Below are positions 15,913-23,980 of a DNA stretch of 52,452 nt, one piece after another. The stretch is taken from contig NZ_FCOG02000045.1 in assembly GCF_001544975.2 (NCBI RefSeq), positions 1 to 52,452 of the forward strand, given 5' to 3'. The notes beneath the pieces were generated by a model. That model worked only from the letters and a program-made list of their open reading frames with translations, was not told where the DNA came from and ran no database searches. Each line of letters starts with the position of its first letter. Position 1 is the first letter of the stretch. The DNA comes from Caballeronia arationis. Lineage in GTDB: Bacteria > Pseudomonadota > Gammaproteobacteria > Burkholderiales > Burkholderiaceae. Made by a program: the position numbers and the translations under genes.

Positions 15913-16688
15913 GCCACCTCCGTCTCGGTGCGATGCAGGCGGCGCGTCAGCCGCTCGCGCCACCCGATGAATGCGGGTGACGACTTCACGGCGTGGGCAT
16001 CGCGGTTACGGATGTAGTCGCGCGAGAAGGGCAGCTCGTGCACTTCCTCGATGCGTCCCGGGCCGGGCGTCATCAGCACGAGGCGCGTCGCCAGAAAGAG
16101 CGCTTCCTCCACGCTGTGCGTGATGAAAAAGACCGTCTTTCCGGTGCGCGCCCACACGTCGAGCACCAGCTCCTGCACGTTCTCGCGCGTGAGGGCGTCG
16201 AGCGCGCCCATCGGCTCGTCCATCAACAGCACTTCGGGATTGCTCGCGAGCGCCCGCGCAATCCCGACGCGTTGCTGCATGCCGCCCGAAAGTGCGTAGA
16301 CCTTCGCCTGCTCGTGCTGCGCGAGGCCGACGAGCGCGAGCGTGCGGCGCGCGATCTCGCGGCGCTCGTTGCGCTTCACGCCGCGAAAGCGCAGGCCGAG
16401 CGCGACGTTGTCGATGACATTGAGCCACGGCATCAGCGCATGTTTCTGGAACACGACGCCGCGCTCGGCGCCGGGCCCGACGATCGGCGCGCCGTTGAGC
16501 GATGCGTCGCCTTCGGTCGGCTCCAGAAAGCCGGCGAGGCAATTCAGCAGCGTGGTCTTGCCACAGCCCGATGCGCCGAGCGCCACCAGGAACTCGCCGC
16601 TGCCGATCTGCAAGTCGACGCCCTTCAACGCGGGCGTGCTCGCGCCTTCGTAGGTGACGCCGAGATTGCGGATGGAAAGCGACGTCAT
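15909..16688 (-). CDS. tauB: Taurine/sulfonate ABC transporter ATP-binding protein
   Basis: A 259-aa ATPase with Walker A GASGCGKTT (about residues 38-46), Q-loop VVFQKHALMPW, signature LSGGMQQRVGIARAL, Walker B VLLMDEPMGALD and H-loop FFITHSVEEA. The ATG at 16688 overlaps the stop of tauA. The sequence style (QKHALMPWLNV, EALFLATRLV) fits TauB rather than SsuB. Energises uptake of taurine or related sulfonates. Confidence 0.88.
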   Translation of the reverse strand: MTSLSIRNLGVTYEGASTPALKGVDLQIGSGEFLVALGASGCGKTTLLNCLAGFLEPTEGDASLNGAPIVGPGAERGVVFQKHALMPWLNVIDNVALGLRFRGVKRNERREIARRTLALVGLAQHEQAKVYALSGGMQQRVGIARALASNPEVLLMDEPMGALDALTRENVQELVLDVWARTGKTVFFITHSVEEALFLATRLVLMTPGPGRIEEVHELPFSRDYIRNRDAHAVKSSPAFIGWRERLTRRLHRTETEVA

Positions 16689-17719
16689 TTCGCGGCCTGC
16701 TGCGCGAAGCGCGGATCGACGCCCGTGGAGTAATCAGCGAGCACGTTCTGAATCGTGCCCTGTTGCCTGAGGAACTGCGCGGTGGCGGCAAGTGATTTCG
16801 CCGCGCCGGACTGCTGTCCGCCGCCGAGCCACGTCGGCGACGCCTGCTCGCCCGCGGTCGGGAAGGCGTAGAGCGCGAGACTCGCGGGCACGTCGGCGAC
16901 GTTCGCGCCGGATTCCTGCGCGACGGCCTGCACCTGTTTCGATGCGGCGGTCCAGTCGGCCTTGTGGTCGCGGTATTGCGCATCGGTATCGGCGAGCACC
17001 TTGACGAGACCATTCAGGAAGACGGGATTGTCCTGCGCGAACTTGCGCGACGCGACGAAGCCGTCGAACGTCGCCTTGCCCGATTCCTTCGCCACCTCGC
17101 CCGATGTGATGAGCACACGACCGCTCTGCTTGGCCTTGGCGAGCACCGGGTCCCAGATGTAAGTTGCGTCGATATTGCCGCGCTCCCACGCCGCCGCGAC
17201 TTCGGGCGGACGCAGATTGACGATCTTCACCGTCGACGGATCGACGCCCGCCTGCTGCAAGGCGACGAGCGCATGGAAGTGCGAGGTCGACACATACGGC
17301 ACGCCGAGCGTCTTGCCCTTCAGATCGGAGAGCTTGCTCACGCCGGACCCGTTGCGCGCGACGAGCGCTTCGGCGTCGTTGATGTTGTCGAGAATCCAGA
17401 ACAGCGAAAGATCGACGCCTTGCGAGAGTCCCGCCGCGATCGGGCTGGAGCCCGCTTCGCCCACCTGTATGGAGCCCGACGCGAGTGCGCGGATGACGTC
17501 CGCGCCGCTGCCGAGCTTGCGATACGTGACCTTGTATCCCGTGGCCTTCTCGACGGCTCCGCTTGCCTGCGCGTAGCGCCAAGGCACCACCATGTCCTGA
17601 TAGCCGATGACCACCTCGCGCGTTTCGGCCTGTGCGCGAGCGGGCGCGAGAACGACGGCGGCGAGCATGAAGGAAGCGGCGCCGGCGATCAGCGTGCGGC
17701 GATGGATAGGAAGTTTCAT
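16685..17719 (-). CDS. tauA: Taurine/sulfonate periplasmic binding protein
   Basis: A 344-aa SsuA/TauA-type solute-binding protein. A signal peptide of about 31 residues (basic MKLPIHRRTL, hydrophobic core, A-R-A-Q-A) precedes the mature REVVIGYQDMVVPWRYAQA. Typical family stretches are GSSPIAAGLSQG, WILDNINDAEALV and WERGNIDATYIWDP. First gene of the operon. The 284-bp upstream region is shared with the divergent rhodanese/encapsulin cluster and contains large inverted repeats, a likely site of sulfur-dependent (CysB/Cbl-like) control. Confidence 0.88.
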   Translation of the reverse strand: MKLPIHRRTLIAGAASFMLAAVVLAPARAQAETREVVIGYQDMVVPWRYAQASGAVEKATGYKVTYRKLGSGADVIRALASGSIQVGEAGSSPIAAGLSQGVDLSLFWILDNINDAEALVARNGSGVSKLSDLKGKTLGVPYVSTSHFHALVALQQAGVDPSTVKIVNLRPPEVAAAWERGNIDATYIWDPVLAKAKQSGRVLITSGEVAKESGKATFDGFVASRKFAQDNPVFLNGLVKVLADTDAQYRDHKADWTAASKQVQAVAQESGANVADVPASLALYAFPTAGEQASPTWLGGGQQSGAAKSLAATAQFLRQQGTIQNVLADYSTGVDPRFAQQAAK

Positions 17720-17796
17720 GGAGCGGACGGAGTGGTGTGATGAAGCCTTCGACTATAGGCACTTTGCATGCCGCGGCTACGAATCAAATATGCGTA

Positions 17797-17870
17797 GCAA
17801 ATGACGCGGAGCGTGCTTCGCAAATACGGCGGGCCGTACTTCGAACCGTTTGACGCGAGCCGTCATTTGC
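17797..17870. promoter_or_regulatory. Nested inverted repeats in the tauA / rhodanese divergent region
   Basis: GCAAATGACG (17797-17806) is repeated inverted at 17861-17870. Almost centred between the arms is the palindrome TACGGC-GG-GCCGTA (17825-17838). The cluster lies between the tauA start at 17719 and the rhodanese start at 18004. A second motif, ATATGCGTAGC at 17788-17798, recurs at 36958-36968. This geometry fits an operator for a tetrameric or dimeric regulator such as a LysR-type protein; no regulator gene of that class is in the window. Confidence 0.5.
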
Positions 17871-18003
17871 AAATGAAAAATGCTTGGTTCCACCTCCGGC
17901 GGATGTCTCGCATAGTCGGGCGTGATGGCTATAGACGGTTGATTCTTCATCAGACGAGTACCGCCGCCATCGCTTCTGTGACGAACGAAAATACGGAGAC
18001 GTC

Positions 18004-18471
18004 ATGACTGACGTAGTACAGGAACGTGTGATTCATCCCGTTTTGGAAGCGGCGCGCGAAGCGGGCGCCGAGGCGCATCTGGCGTATGCCGGCAGCGTAT
18101 CGCCGGCGGACGCGTGGGCGCTCGTGCAGACGGGCGAGGTCGTGATGGTCGACGTGCGCACGGCCGAAGAGCGCAAATTCGTGGGTTACGTGCCCGAGAG
18201 CGTGCACGTCGCGTGGGCGACGGGCACGAGCCTTTCACGCAATCCACGCTTCGTGCGCGAACTGGAAGCCAAGACCGGCAAGGACGCGGTCGTGCTGCTC
18301 CTGTGCCGCAGCGGCAAGCGCTCGGCCGCGGCCGCCGAAGCCGCGACGAAGGCGGGCTTTACCCATGCGTTCAACGTGAGCGAAGGATTCGAAGGCGAAC
18401 TGGATGACCAGCAGCGGCGCGGCACGCTGAACGGCTGGCGCTATCTCGGTTTGCCCTGGATCCAGGACTAG
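18004..18471 (+). CDS. Rhodanese-domain protein of the encapsulin cluster
   Basis: A 155-aa single-domain rhodanese. After a helical start come VSPADAWALVQTGEVVMVDVRTAEE, then VHVAWA and the active-site loop CRSGKRS (Cys near residue 100), and a final GWRYLGLPW. It is cytoplasmic, with no signal peptide. Rhodaneses move sulfane sulfur between thiols. In described family 2A encapsulin loci a rhodanese gene accompanies the cysteine desulfurase. It is the first gene of the rhodanese - serine acetyltransferase - HTH - shell - cargo series and is separated from the next gene by 31 bp with a ribosome-binding site. Confidence 0.85.
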   Translation: MTDVVQERVIHPVLEAAREAGAEAHLAYAGSVSPADAWALVQTGEVVMVDVRTAEERKFVGYVPESVHVAWATGTSLSRNPRFVRELEAKTGKDAVVLLLCRSGKRSAAAAEAATKAGFTHAFNVSEGFEGELDDQQRRGTLNGWRYLGLPWIQD

Positions 18472-18502
18472 AGCGCGCCAACATCATAGAAAGGACTGCA
18501 CT

Positions 18503-19447
18503 GTGGCTGTATTTGACATCGACGACATCGTCCAATCGCTTCAGACGGTCCGCCAGCAGTGGCGGGAAGTGCAAAAGCGTTCGCTCGAGCCGGGCGGGCG
18601 CGAGCTCCCTGCACGCGAGGCGCTCGCCGATATCGTCGGCGCGTTGAAAGGCGCACTTTTTCCGATGCGGCTCGGGCCGCCCGACCTGCGCCAGGAAAGC
18701 GAGAATTTCTACGTGGGGCATGCGCTCGACTTCGCGTTGCAGGGCCTGCTCGCGCAGGCGAAGCTGGAGCTGCAATACAAGGCACGCCATCAGCCACGCA
18801 ACGACTACGCGGTCGACACGCGCGCGAGCGATGCGATACGCGAGTTCGCCAAAACCCTGCCACGCATCCGCACCCTGCTCGACAGCGACATCCTCGCGGC
18901 CTATCAGGGCGATCCGGCGGCGGGCAGCGTCGACGAGGTGTTGCTCTGCTATCCCGGGATTCTAGTGATGATTCACCACCGCATCGCGCACGAGCTTTAT
19001 CGGCTCCAGCTGCCGCTGCTCGCGCGCATCGTGGCCGAACTCGCACACGGGGAAACCGGCATCGATATCCATCCCGGTGCGCGCATCGGCTCCGGATTCT
19101 TCATCGATCACGGCACGGGCGTAGTAATCGGCGAGACGGCCGTGATTGGCAACCACGTGCGCATTTATCAGGCGGTGACGCTCGGCGCCAAGCGCTTTCC
19201 GCGCGACGCGGAAGGTCATCTCGAGAAAGGGCTCGCACGTCATCCGATTGTCGAGGACGACGTCGTGATCTATGCCGGCGCGACGATCCTCGGACGCGTG
19301 ACGCTCGGACGCGGCGCGGTCATCGGCGGCAATGTATGGCTCACGCACGACGTCGCGCCGGGTGCGTCGGTCACGCAGGCGCTGTCGCAGAGCGGCGAGG
19401 TCGCGACGCGCGCCCAGACGCCGCAGACCGAGCCCGTCTCGTCATGA
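18503..19447 (+). CDS. epsC: Serine O-acetyltransferase, EpsC type
   Basis: A 314-aa enzyme that makes O-acetylserine, the acceptor for sulfide in cysteine synthesis. The N-terminal helical domain (residues 1-180) includes YPGILVMIHHRIAHELY. The left-handed beta-helix follows, with hexapeptide repeats and catalytic residues in GIDIHPGARIG and FFIDHGTGVVIGE. The protein ends in a flexible tail. GTG start at 18503 with AAAGGA upstream. EpsC-type acetyltransferases are regular members of family 2A encapsulin loci, where they may feed cysteine to the encapsulated desulfurase. Its stop overlaps the next start. Confidence 0.85.
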   Translation: MAVFDIDDIVQSLQTVRQQWREVQKRSLEPGGRELPAREALADIVGALKGALFPMRLGPPDLRQESENFYVGHALDFALQGLLAQAKLELQYKARHQPRNDYAVDTRASDAIREFAKTLPRIRTLLDSDILAAYQGDPAAGSVDEVLLCYPGILVMIHHRIAHELYRLQLPLLARIVAELAHGETGIDIHPGARIGSGFFIDHGTGVVIGETAVIGNHVRIYQAVTLGAKRFPRDAEGHLEKGLARHPIVEDDVVIYAGATILGRVTLGRGAVIGGNVWLTHDVAPGASVTQALSQSGEVATRAQTPQTEPVSS

Positions 19448-19701
19448 GCACACTGGTGCGCCATTTCGGCGCGACCGTTCGCGAACTGCGCGAGTCGCGC
19501 GGCTGGACGCAGGAACAACTTGCGGAGCACGCGGGCTTGAACCGGTCCTACGTTGGAGAGATCGAGCGCGGGTCGTGCATCGCATCGATCGTCACCGTCG
19601 ACAAGCTCGCGCACGCGCTTCGCGTACCGATGGCGCGTCTCCTGTCGCCCTCGCAGCGCGACGAATCGGAACCGCTGACCGACGCCGCTGGGGAAAAGTA
19701 A
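19444..19701 (+). CDS. Small XRE-type helix-turn-helix protein
   Basis: An 85-aa protein with a complete HTH_3 domain: GATVRELRESRGWTQEQLAE, HAGLNRSYVGEIERG and VDKLAHALRVPMARLL. There is no effector domain and only a short polar tail. The ATG at 19444 overlaps the TGA of the acetyltransferase (ATGA), so it is translationally coupled. About 100 bp with a promoter-like sequence separate it from the shell gene. It is a good candidate for the local regulator of the cluster, perhaps acting at the shell promoter or the upstream nested repeat; target and signal are unknown. Confidence 0.75.
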   Translation: MSTLVRHFGATVRELRESRGWTQEQLAEHAGLNRSYVGEIERGSCIASIVTVDKLAHALRVPMARLLSPSQRDESEPLTDAAGEK

Positions 19702-19722
19702 AAAGGTGACGGCTATAGCATG

Positions 19723-19751
19723 TTGAACGGGGTTTGTGGCCTCGTAATAAT
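19723..19751 (+). promoter_or_regulatory. Candidate sigma-70 promoter for the encapsulin shell gene
   Basis: TTGAAC at 19723-19728 and TAATAA/AATAAT at 19745-19751 with 16-17 bp spacing form a reasonable -35/-10 pair in the 103-bp gap before the shell ATG (19805), which itself has a GGAG about 6 nt upstream. It suggests that shell and cargo can be transcribed apart from the rhodanese/epsC/HTH genes. Confidence 0.35.
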
Positions 19752-19804
19752 GACGCCCGTTCATAAGCATTCCTGTTCTTCTCATATAGACCCCGGAGCT
19801 TCCC

Positions 19805-20737
19805 ATGACCGCAACCGTCGGCGGCGCGTCCGCGCTCGGCGATACCGCAGCACGGCAACTAGCCAATGCCACCAAGACCGTCCCGCAGCTTTCGACTATT
19901 ACGCCTCGCTGGCTCACGCACCTGTTGCAATGGCTGCCGGTCGAGGCCGGTATCTATCGTCTGAACCAGGTGAAGAATCCCGAGGCGGTGCGTGCGTTGT
20001 GCACGCAGCGTGAAGACGAAAGCATACTGCCGCGCACGTTCGTGCCGTATGAAGAAGCGCCGCGCGAGTACTTCCTGAATGCGGTGAGCACGGTGCTCGA
20101 CGTGCAGACGCGCGTAGCCGATCTCTACAGCAGCCCGCACGATCAGACGAAGGAGCAGTTGCGCCTGACCATCGAGACGATCAAGGAGTTGCAGGAAAGC
20201 CAGTTGATCAACAATCCCGACTATGGCCTGCTCGCGAATGTCGCCGAAGAACAGCGCGTGTTTCCGCTGACCGGCGCGCCGACGCCGGACGACCTCGACG
20301 AGTTGCTCACGAGGGTGTGGAAAGAGCCGGCGTTCTTTTTGACGCATCCGCTCGCGATCGCCGCGTTCGGCCGCGAATGCACGCGCCGTGGCGTGCCGCC
20401 GCCGACCGTGAGCCTGTTCGGCTCGCAGTTCATCACATGGCGTGGCATTCCGCTGATTCCGTCGGACAAGGTGCCGGTGGCGGACAACAAGACCAAGATT
20501 CTGCTCCTGCGCGTAGGCGACAAGCGTCAGGGCGTGGTCGGCCTGTATCAGCCGGGCGTGGCGGGCGAGCAGGGTCCGGGATTGTCGGTGCGCTTCATGG
20601 GCATCAACAATCACGCGATCGCGTCGTATCTGATCTCGCTGTATTGCTCGCTCGCCGTGCATTCACCGGATGCGCTGGCGGTTCTGGATGACGTGGAGAT
20701 CGCCAAGTACCATGAGTATCCCGACACCTACCGATAA
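19805..20737 (+). CDS. Family 2A encapsulin shell protein
   Basis: A 310-aa protein matching the family 2A encapsulin shell, the SrpI-like HK97-fold proteins that build 24-nm compartments around a cysteine desulfurase. Recognisable stretches are LPRTFVPYEEAPREYFLNAV and VLDVQTRVADLYSSPHDQTK. The P-domain-like NPDYGLLANV, the segment FLTHPLAIAAFGRECTRRG and FGSQFITWRGIPLIPSDK follow. Family 2A shells have the HK97 fold with an extended N-terminal arm, consistent with residues 1-60. It is not a phage capsid: no phage genes are nearby and the cargo gene follows, overlapping its 3' end by 26 bp. The protein is cytoplasmic, and the shell pores would control access of cysteine and exit of products. 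Confidence 0.9.
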   Translation: MTATVGGASALGDTAARQLANATKTVPQLSTITPRWLTHLLQWLPVEAGIYRLNQVKNPEAVRALCTQREDESILPRTFVPYEEAPREYFLNAVSTVLDVQTRVADLYSSPHDQTKEQLRLTIETIKELQESQLINNPDYGLLANVAEEQRVFPLTGAPTPDDLDELLTRVWKEPAFFLTHPLAIAAFGRECTRRGVPPPTVSLFGSQFITWRGIPLIPSDKVPVADNKTKILLLRVGDKRQGVVGLYQPGVAGEQGPGLSVRFMGINNHAIASYLISLYCSLAVHSPDALAVLDDVEIAKYHEYPDTYR

Positions 20738-22694
20738 TCCCGTGAGCGACGCCGGGCCGTGGCTGCCTCAAGCGGATGCGCCGGCCGGTTTGCCCGATGT
20801 GGCGACACTCGCGCGCCTCGCCAACGAGTTGTTTTCGAACGCGCCGGGCAGCGCGACGCCCGCGGCCGCGAGTCTCGGCAGCGGCGGCGGCGACTCGATT
20901 TCGGCGACGCTGCCGTACACTGCCCCTGTGACGAGCGTGGCGAGCAACCCTGCGCCGCCGGGCTCGCCGCTCGCGGGGCCGGGCGGCACGGGCACGGGCG
21001 TGCCGGGTGTCGCGATTCCCCAAGGCCACGTGCCCGGTGCGAATCTCGCGCCGTCCTCGCCGATCTACGTTTTGTCGCTCGGCAACCGCGCGCCCGCGCT
21101 CGCCCCGCACGCGATCTCGCACGACGGCGTGCCGGATCTCGCGCAGAGCGTAGCGCCCGCGCTGGAGCCGCGCTTCGGTGGTGCTGCGCTGGGCACGGAG
21201 CCCGTGGAGCTCGAACGTCCCTCGGCGCCGGGCGTGCCGAGCTCAGGCTATTACTTCCTGAACGAAGGCGGTCAGCCCGCGCATGCGCATCGGGAAGCGC
21301 TGAAGCCCGGACAAAGCGTCAGCGCTGAATCGTTCGGCCTTCCCGGCGACGACTTCCTGCGCTCGCTGTCCGGCGAACGGCACGGCGCGCCCGCGCCCGG
21401 CGGACTCGATCGCGCAGGCTCGTATTACTTTGCCGAAGACGAGCGCAAGCAGGCGTCTTATGCGAAGTCCGCGCATCCTCCGTTCGATGTCAACGCCGTT
21501 CGCCGCGACTTCCCTATCCTTCAGGAGCGCATCAACGGCCGCCAGCTCGTCTGGTTCGACAACGCTGCGACGACGCAGAAGCCGCAGGCGGTCATCGACC
21601 GGCTTGCGTATTTCTATGCGCACGAGAACTCGAACATCCACCGCGCGGCGCACACCATCGCCGGGCGTGCGACCGATGCCTACGAAGGCGCGCGAGAGAC
21701 GGTGCGGCGCTTTCTCAACGCATCGTCGACGGAAGAGATCATCTTCGTGCGCGGCACGACCGAAGGCATCAACCTGGTCGCGAAGTCGTGGGGTGCGAAG
21801 AACGTGGGTGAGGGCGACGAGATCATCGTGTCGCATCTCGAACATCACGCGAACATCGTGCCGTGGCAGCAGCTCGCGGCGGAAAAGGGCGCGAAGCTGC
21901 GCGTGATTCCCGTCGACGACTCGGGTCAGGTCAGGCTCGACGAGTATCAGCGCATGCTCAACGGACGCACGAAGATCGTGTCGGTGACGCAGGTGTCGAA
22001 CGCGCTCGGCACCGTCGTGCCGGTGCAGGAGATCGTCGCAATGGCGCATCGCGCGGGCGCGCGTACGCTCGTCGACGGCGCGCAGTCGGTGTCGCACATG
22101 CGGGTCGACGTGCAAAGTATCGATGCGGACTTCTTCGTGTTTTCGGGACACAAGATCTTCGGGCCGACGGGCATCGGCGCGGTGTACGGCAAGCGCGAAG
22201 TGCTGGAGGACATGCCGCCGTGGGAAGGCGGCGGCAACATGATCCAGGACGTTACCTTCGAGCGCACCGTGTTTCAGGGTCCGCCGAGCCGCTTCGAGGC
22301 AGGCACTGGCAATATCGCGGATGCGGTCGGCCTCGGCGCCGCGCTCGACTACGTGACGCGCATCGGCATCGAGAATATCGGGCGCTACGAGCATGATCTG
22401 CTCGCCTATGCCACCCACCTGCTGCGGCCGGTGCCCGGCGTGCGGCTCATCGGCACGGCAGATGACAAGGCGAGCGTGCTGTCGTTCGTGCTCAAGGGCT
22501 ACCAGCCGGAAGAAGTCGGGCGAGCGCTCAACGAGGAAGGCATCGCGGTGCGGTCGGGGCATCATTGCGCTCAGCCGATCCTGGGGCGCTTCGGCGTCGA
22601 GGCGACAGTGCGGCCGTCGCTCGCGTTCTATAACACGTGCGATGAAGTGGACCGCATGATCTCGGTAGTGCGGCATCTGGCGGCGCGAAGGTGA
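20712..22694 (+). CDS. Encapsulated cysteine desulfurase (family 2A encapsulin cargo)
   Basis: A 660-aa protein. Residues 1 to about 255 are a Pro/Gly/Ala/Ser-rich, low-complexity domain. In it stand conserved islands: LPDVATLARLANELFSN near 25-40, SSGYYFLNEGG near 177, a FGLPGDDFL block, and GSYYFAEDE near 236. From about 258 follows a SufS-type class V PLP enzyme (FDVNAVRRDFPIL, WFDNAATTQKP, HLEHHANI), PLP lysine in FSGHKIFGPTG (about 481) and catalytic Cys in RSGHHCAQP (about 619). It releases sulfur from L-cysteine; in characterised family 2A systems the long N terminus loads the enzyme into the shell and sulfur is stored inside. The ATG at 20712 overlaps the shell gene; a GTG at 20742 is an alternative. 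Confidence 0.9.
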   Translation: MSIPTPTDNPVSDAGPWLPQADAPAGLPDVATLARLANELFSNAPGSATPAAASLGSGGGDSISATLPYTAPVTSVASNPAPPGSPLAGPGGTGTGVPGVAIPQGHVPGANLAPSSPIYVLSLGNRAPALAPHAISHDGVPDLAQSVAPALEPRFGGAALGTEPVELERPSAPGVPSSGYYFLNEGGQPAHAHREALKPGQSVSAESFGLPGDDFLRSLSGERHGAPAPGGLDRAGSYYFAEDERKQASYAKSAHPPFDVNAVRRDFPILQERINGRQLVWFDNAATTQKPQAVIDRLAYFYAHENSNIHRAAHTIAGRATDAYEGARETVRRFLNASSTEEIIFVRGTTEGINLVAKSWGAKNVGEGDEIIVSHLEHHANIVPWQQLAAEKGAKLRVIPVDDSGQVRLDEYQRMLNGRTKIVSVTQVSNALGTVVPVQEIVAMAHRAGARTLVDGAQSVSHMRVDVQSIDADFFVFSGHKIFGPTGIGAVYGKREVLEDMPPWEGGGNMIQDVTFERTVFQGPPSRFEAGTGNIADAVGLGAALDYVTRIGIENIGRYEHDLLAYATHLLRPVPGVRLIGTADDKASVLSFVLKGYQPEEVGRALNEEGIAVRSGHHCAQPILGRFGVEATVRPSLAFYNTCDEVDRMISVVRHLAARR

Positions 22695-22699
22695 AACGG

Positions 22700-22727
22700 C
22701 GCGGCGCATGAAAGCTCATGCGCCGCG
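22700..22727 (+). terminator. Intrinsic terminator after the encapsulin cargo gene
   Basis: A perfect 12-bp stem CGCGGCGCATGA / TCATGCGCCGCG with an AAGC loop, followed by TTTCTC, starts 6 bp after the cargo stop. It lies between convergent genes and can serve both directions. Confidence 0.75.
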
Positions 22728-22761
22728 TTTCTCACCGCAATGACAGAGGCATTCGCGCCCC

Positions 22762-23958
22762 TTACACCTTGCCGAGCACGCCAAGCCAGGCCTGCCCGAT
22801 GACTTCGTGCGCAGCATCCGCATTGGGCGGATGAAACGCGCCGGCGCGCACGTCGCGATAAAGCCGTTCGAGCTCGTGATGACGCGATAGCGACGCTGCG
22901 CCCGCAATCTTCAGCGCGAGATTCACCACGCGCAATGCGCCATCGACCGCATGCTGCTTCGCCGCGAGCAGATGCGCGATCCACGGCTCGTCCTCGCCGT
23001 AGCCCGTCCACCAGCGCTGCGCCGCTCGTTCGACCAACGCCTCGATGCTCGCGAGCTCGATGGCCGCCTGCGCGACCGCCTGTTGGGTGAGCGGCTTATA
23101 CGCGTAGGTCTTGCCGCCGATGGCGGCCGAACTGCGCTCTTTCGCCGATTCCACTGCCACGTCGAAGGCGCGTTTCGCGATGCCGTAATAGACCGCGCCG
23201 AGGCCCGGCAGCACGGCGCCCAGAATCCCATCGACGAAGGGATCGTCGGGAATGCCCGCAGGCAGCACGCGGATCACCCTTTCGCGCGGCGCGATCGCGC
23301 CTTCGAGCCACGTGTCGTCGCTGCGCGTCCCGCGCAGGCCGAGCGCATCCCACGTCTTCACCGTGCGATGTCCGCCTGAGTCGCGCTGAATGAACGCATG
23401 CACGATCTTCGGTGCCTGCGGATCGGTATCGTCGATGCCGTGCACGCCGAGCCAGTCCCATGCGGGCGCGAGCGAGGTGAAAATCTTGCGTCCGTCGAAG
23501 CGATAGCCGCCGTCCGCCGACGGCGTCGCCTTCACCGACGACCACGCGAGACCAAGATCGTTGCCCGGCTCGCCGTGGCCCGCGGCGAACACCTTGCCCG
23601 CGCCCGCTTCCTCGAGAATCCATTGCGCCGATTTGTCGCCGCGCCGATACAGATGCAGCGCCGCGCCGACCCAATACAGATGCATGTTCAGCGCGAGCGC
23701 CGTCGATGGCGCGCGGTACGCGAGCCGTGTTTGTTCGCGCAGCAGTTGCGGAAGGCTGAGGCCGAGGCCGCCGAACTCGACCGGCACACTCGCACGCAGA
23801 AAATCGGCCTCCTGCAGATCGCGCAAGTCCTCGGAGAAGAACTGGTTTTCCCGGTCGTAAGCGGCGGCGCGGCTGCCGATGGCATCGAGCAGGGCGTCCG
23901 ACAGCAGACGGGTCGCGCCGGCGGCCGACGCGCTTACGGGTTCGAGTACGGCGCTCAT
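22762..23958 (-). CDS. Acyl-CoA dehydrogenase-fold flavoprotein (SfnB/DszC-like)
   Basis: A 398-aa protein with the three-part acyl-CoA dehydrogenase fold. The N-terminal helices carry ADFLRASVPVEFGGLGL, the middle beta domain carries GGYRFDGRKIFTSLAPAWDWLGV and a LRGTRSDDTWLEG block. The C-terminal helical domain ends in a RLYRDVRAGAFHPPNADAAHE segment. Members near sulfonate or sulfone genes (SfnB, DszC-like) are reduced-flavin-dependent oxygenases or sulfur-acquisition oxidoreductases rather than beta-oxidation enzymes. ATG at 23958 with AGGAGA upstream. It follows the AhpD-like gene (22-bp gap) as one operon. The exact substrate is unknown. Confidence 0.75.
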   Translation of the reverse strand: MSAVLEPVSASAAGATRLLSDALLDAIGSRAAAYDRENQFFSEDLRDLQEADFLRASVPVEFGGLGLSLPQLLREQTRLAYRAPSTALALNMHLYWVGAALHLYRRGDKSAQWILEEAGAGKVFAAGHGEPGNDLGLAWSSVKATPSADGGYRFDGRKIFTSLAPAWDWLGVHGIDDTDPQAPKIVHAFIQRDSGGHRTVKTWDALGLRGTRSDDTWLEGAIAPRERVIRVLPAGIPDDPFVDGILGAVLPGLGAVYYGIAKRAFDVAVESAKERSSAAIGGKTYAYKPLTQQAVAQAAIELASIEALVERAAQRWWTGYGEDEPWIAHLLAAKQHAVDGALRVVNLALKIAGAASLSRHHELERLYRDVRAGAFHPPNADAAHEVIGQAWLGVLGKV

Positions 23959-23980
23959 CGAATCTCTCCTTTGTCCCGCG

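Noticed and set aside
19805..20737. Phage major capsid protein
   Set aside because: The HK97-like shell is followed by a desulfurase and preceded by sulfur genes; no portal, terminase, protease or tail genes are near.
21243..22709. A 488-codon minus-strand frame across the cysteine desulfurase
   Set aside because: It lies antisense to a gene with all PLP-enzyme motifs and its composition (Arg, His, Ala) is that of a shadow frame.
22762..23958. Beta-oxidation acyl-CoA dehydrogenase
   Set aside because: The fold is shared, but the surroundings are AhpD-like and sulfur genes with no other fatty-acid genes, so an SfnB/DszC-like role is more likely.
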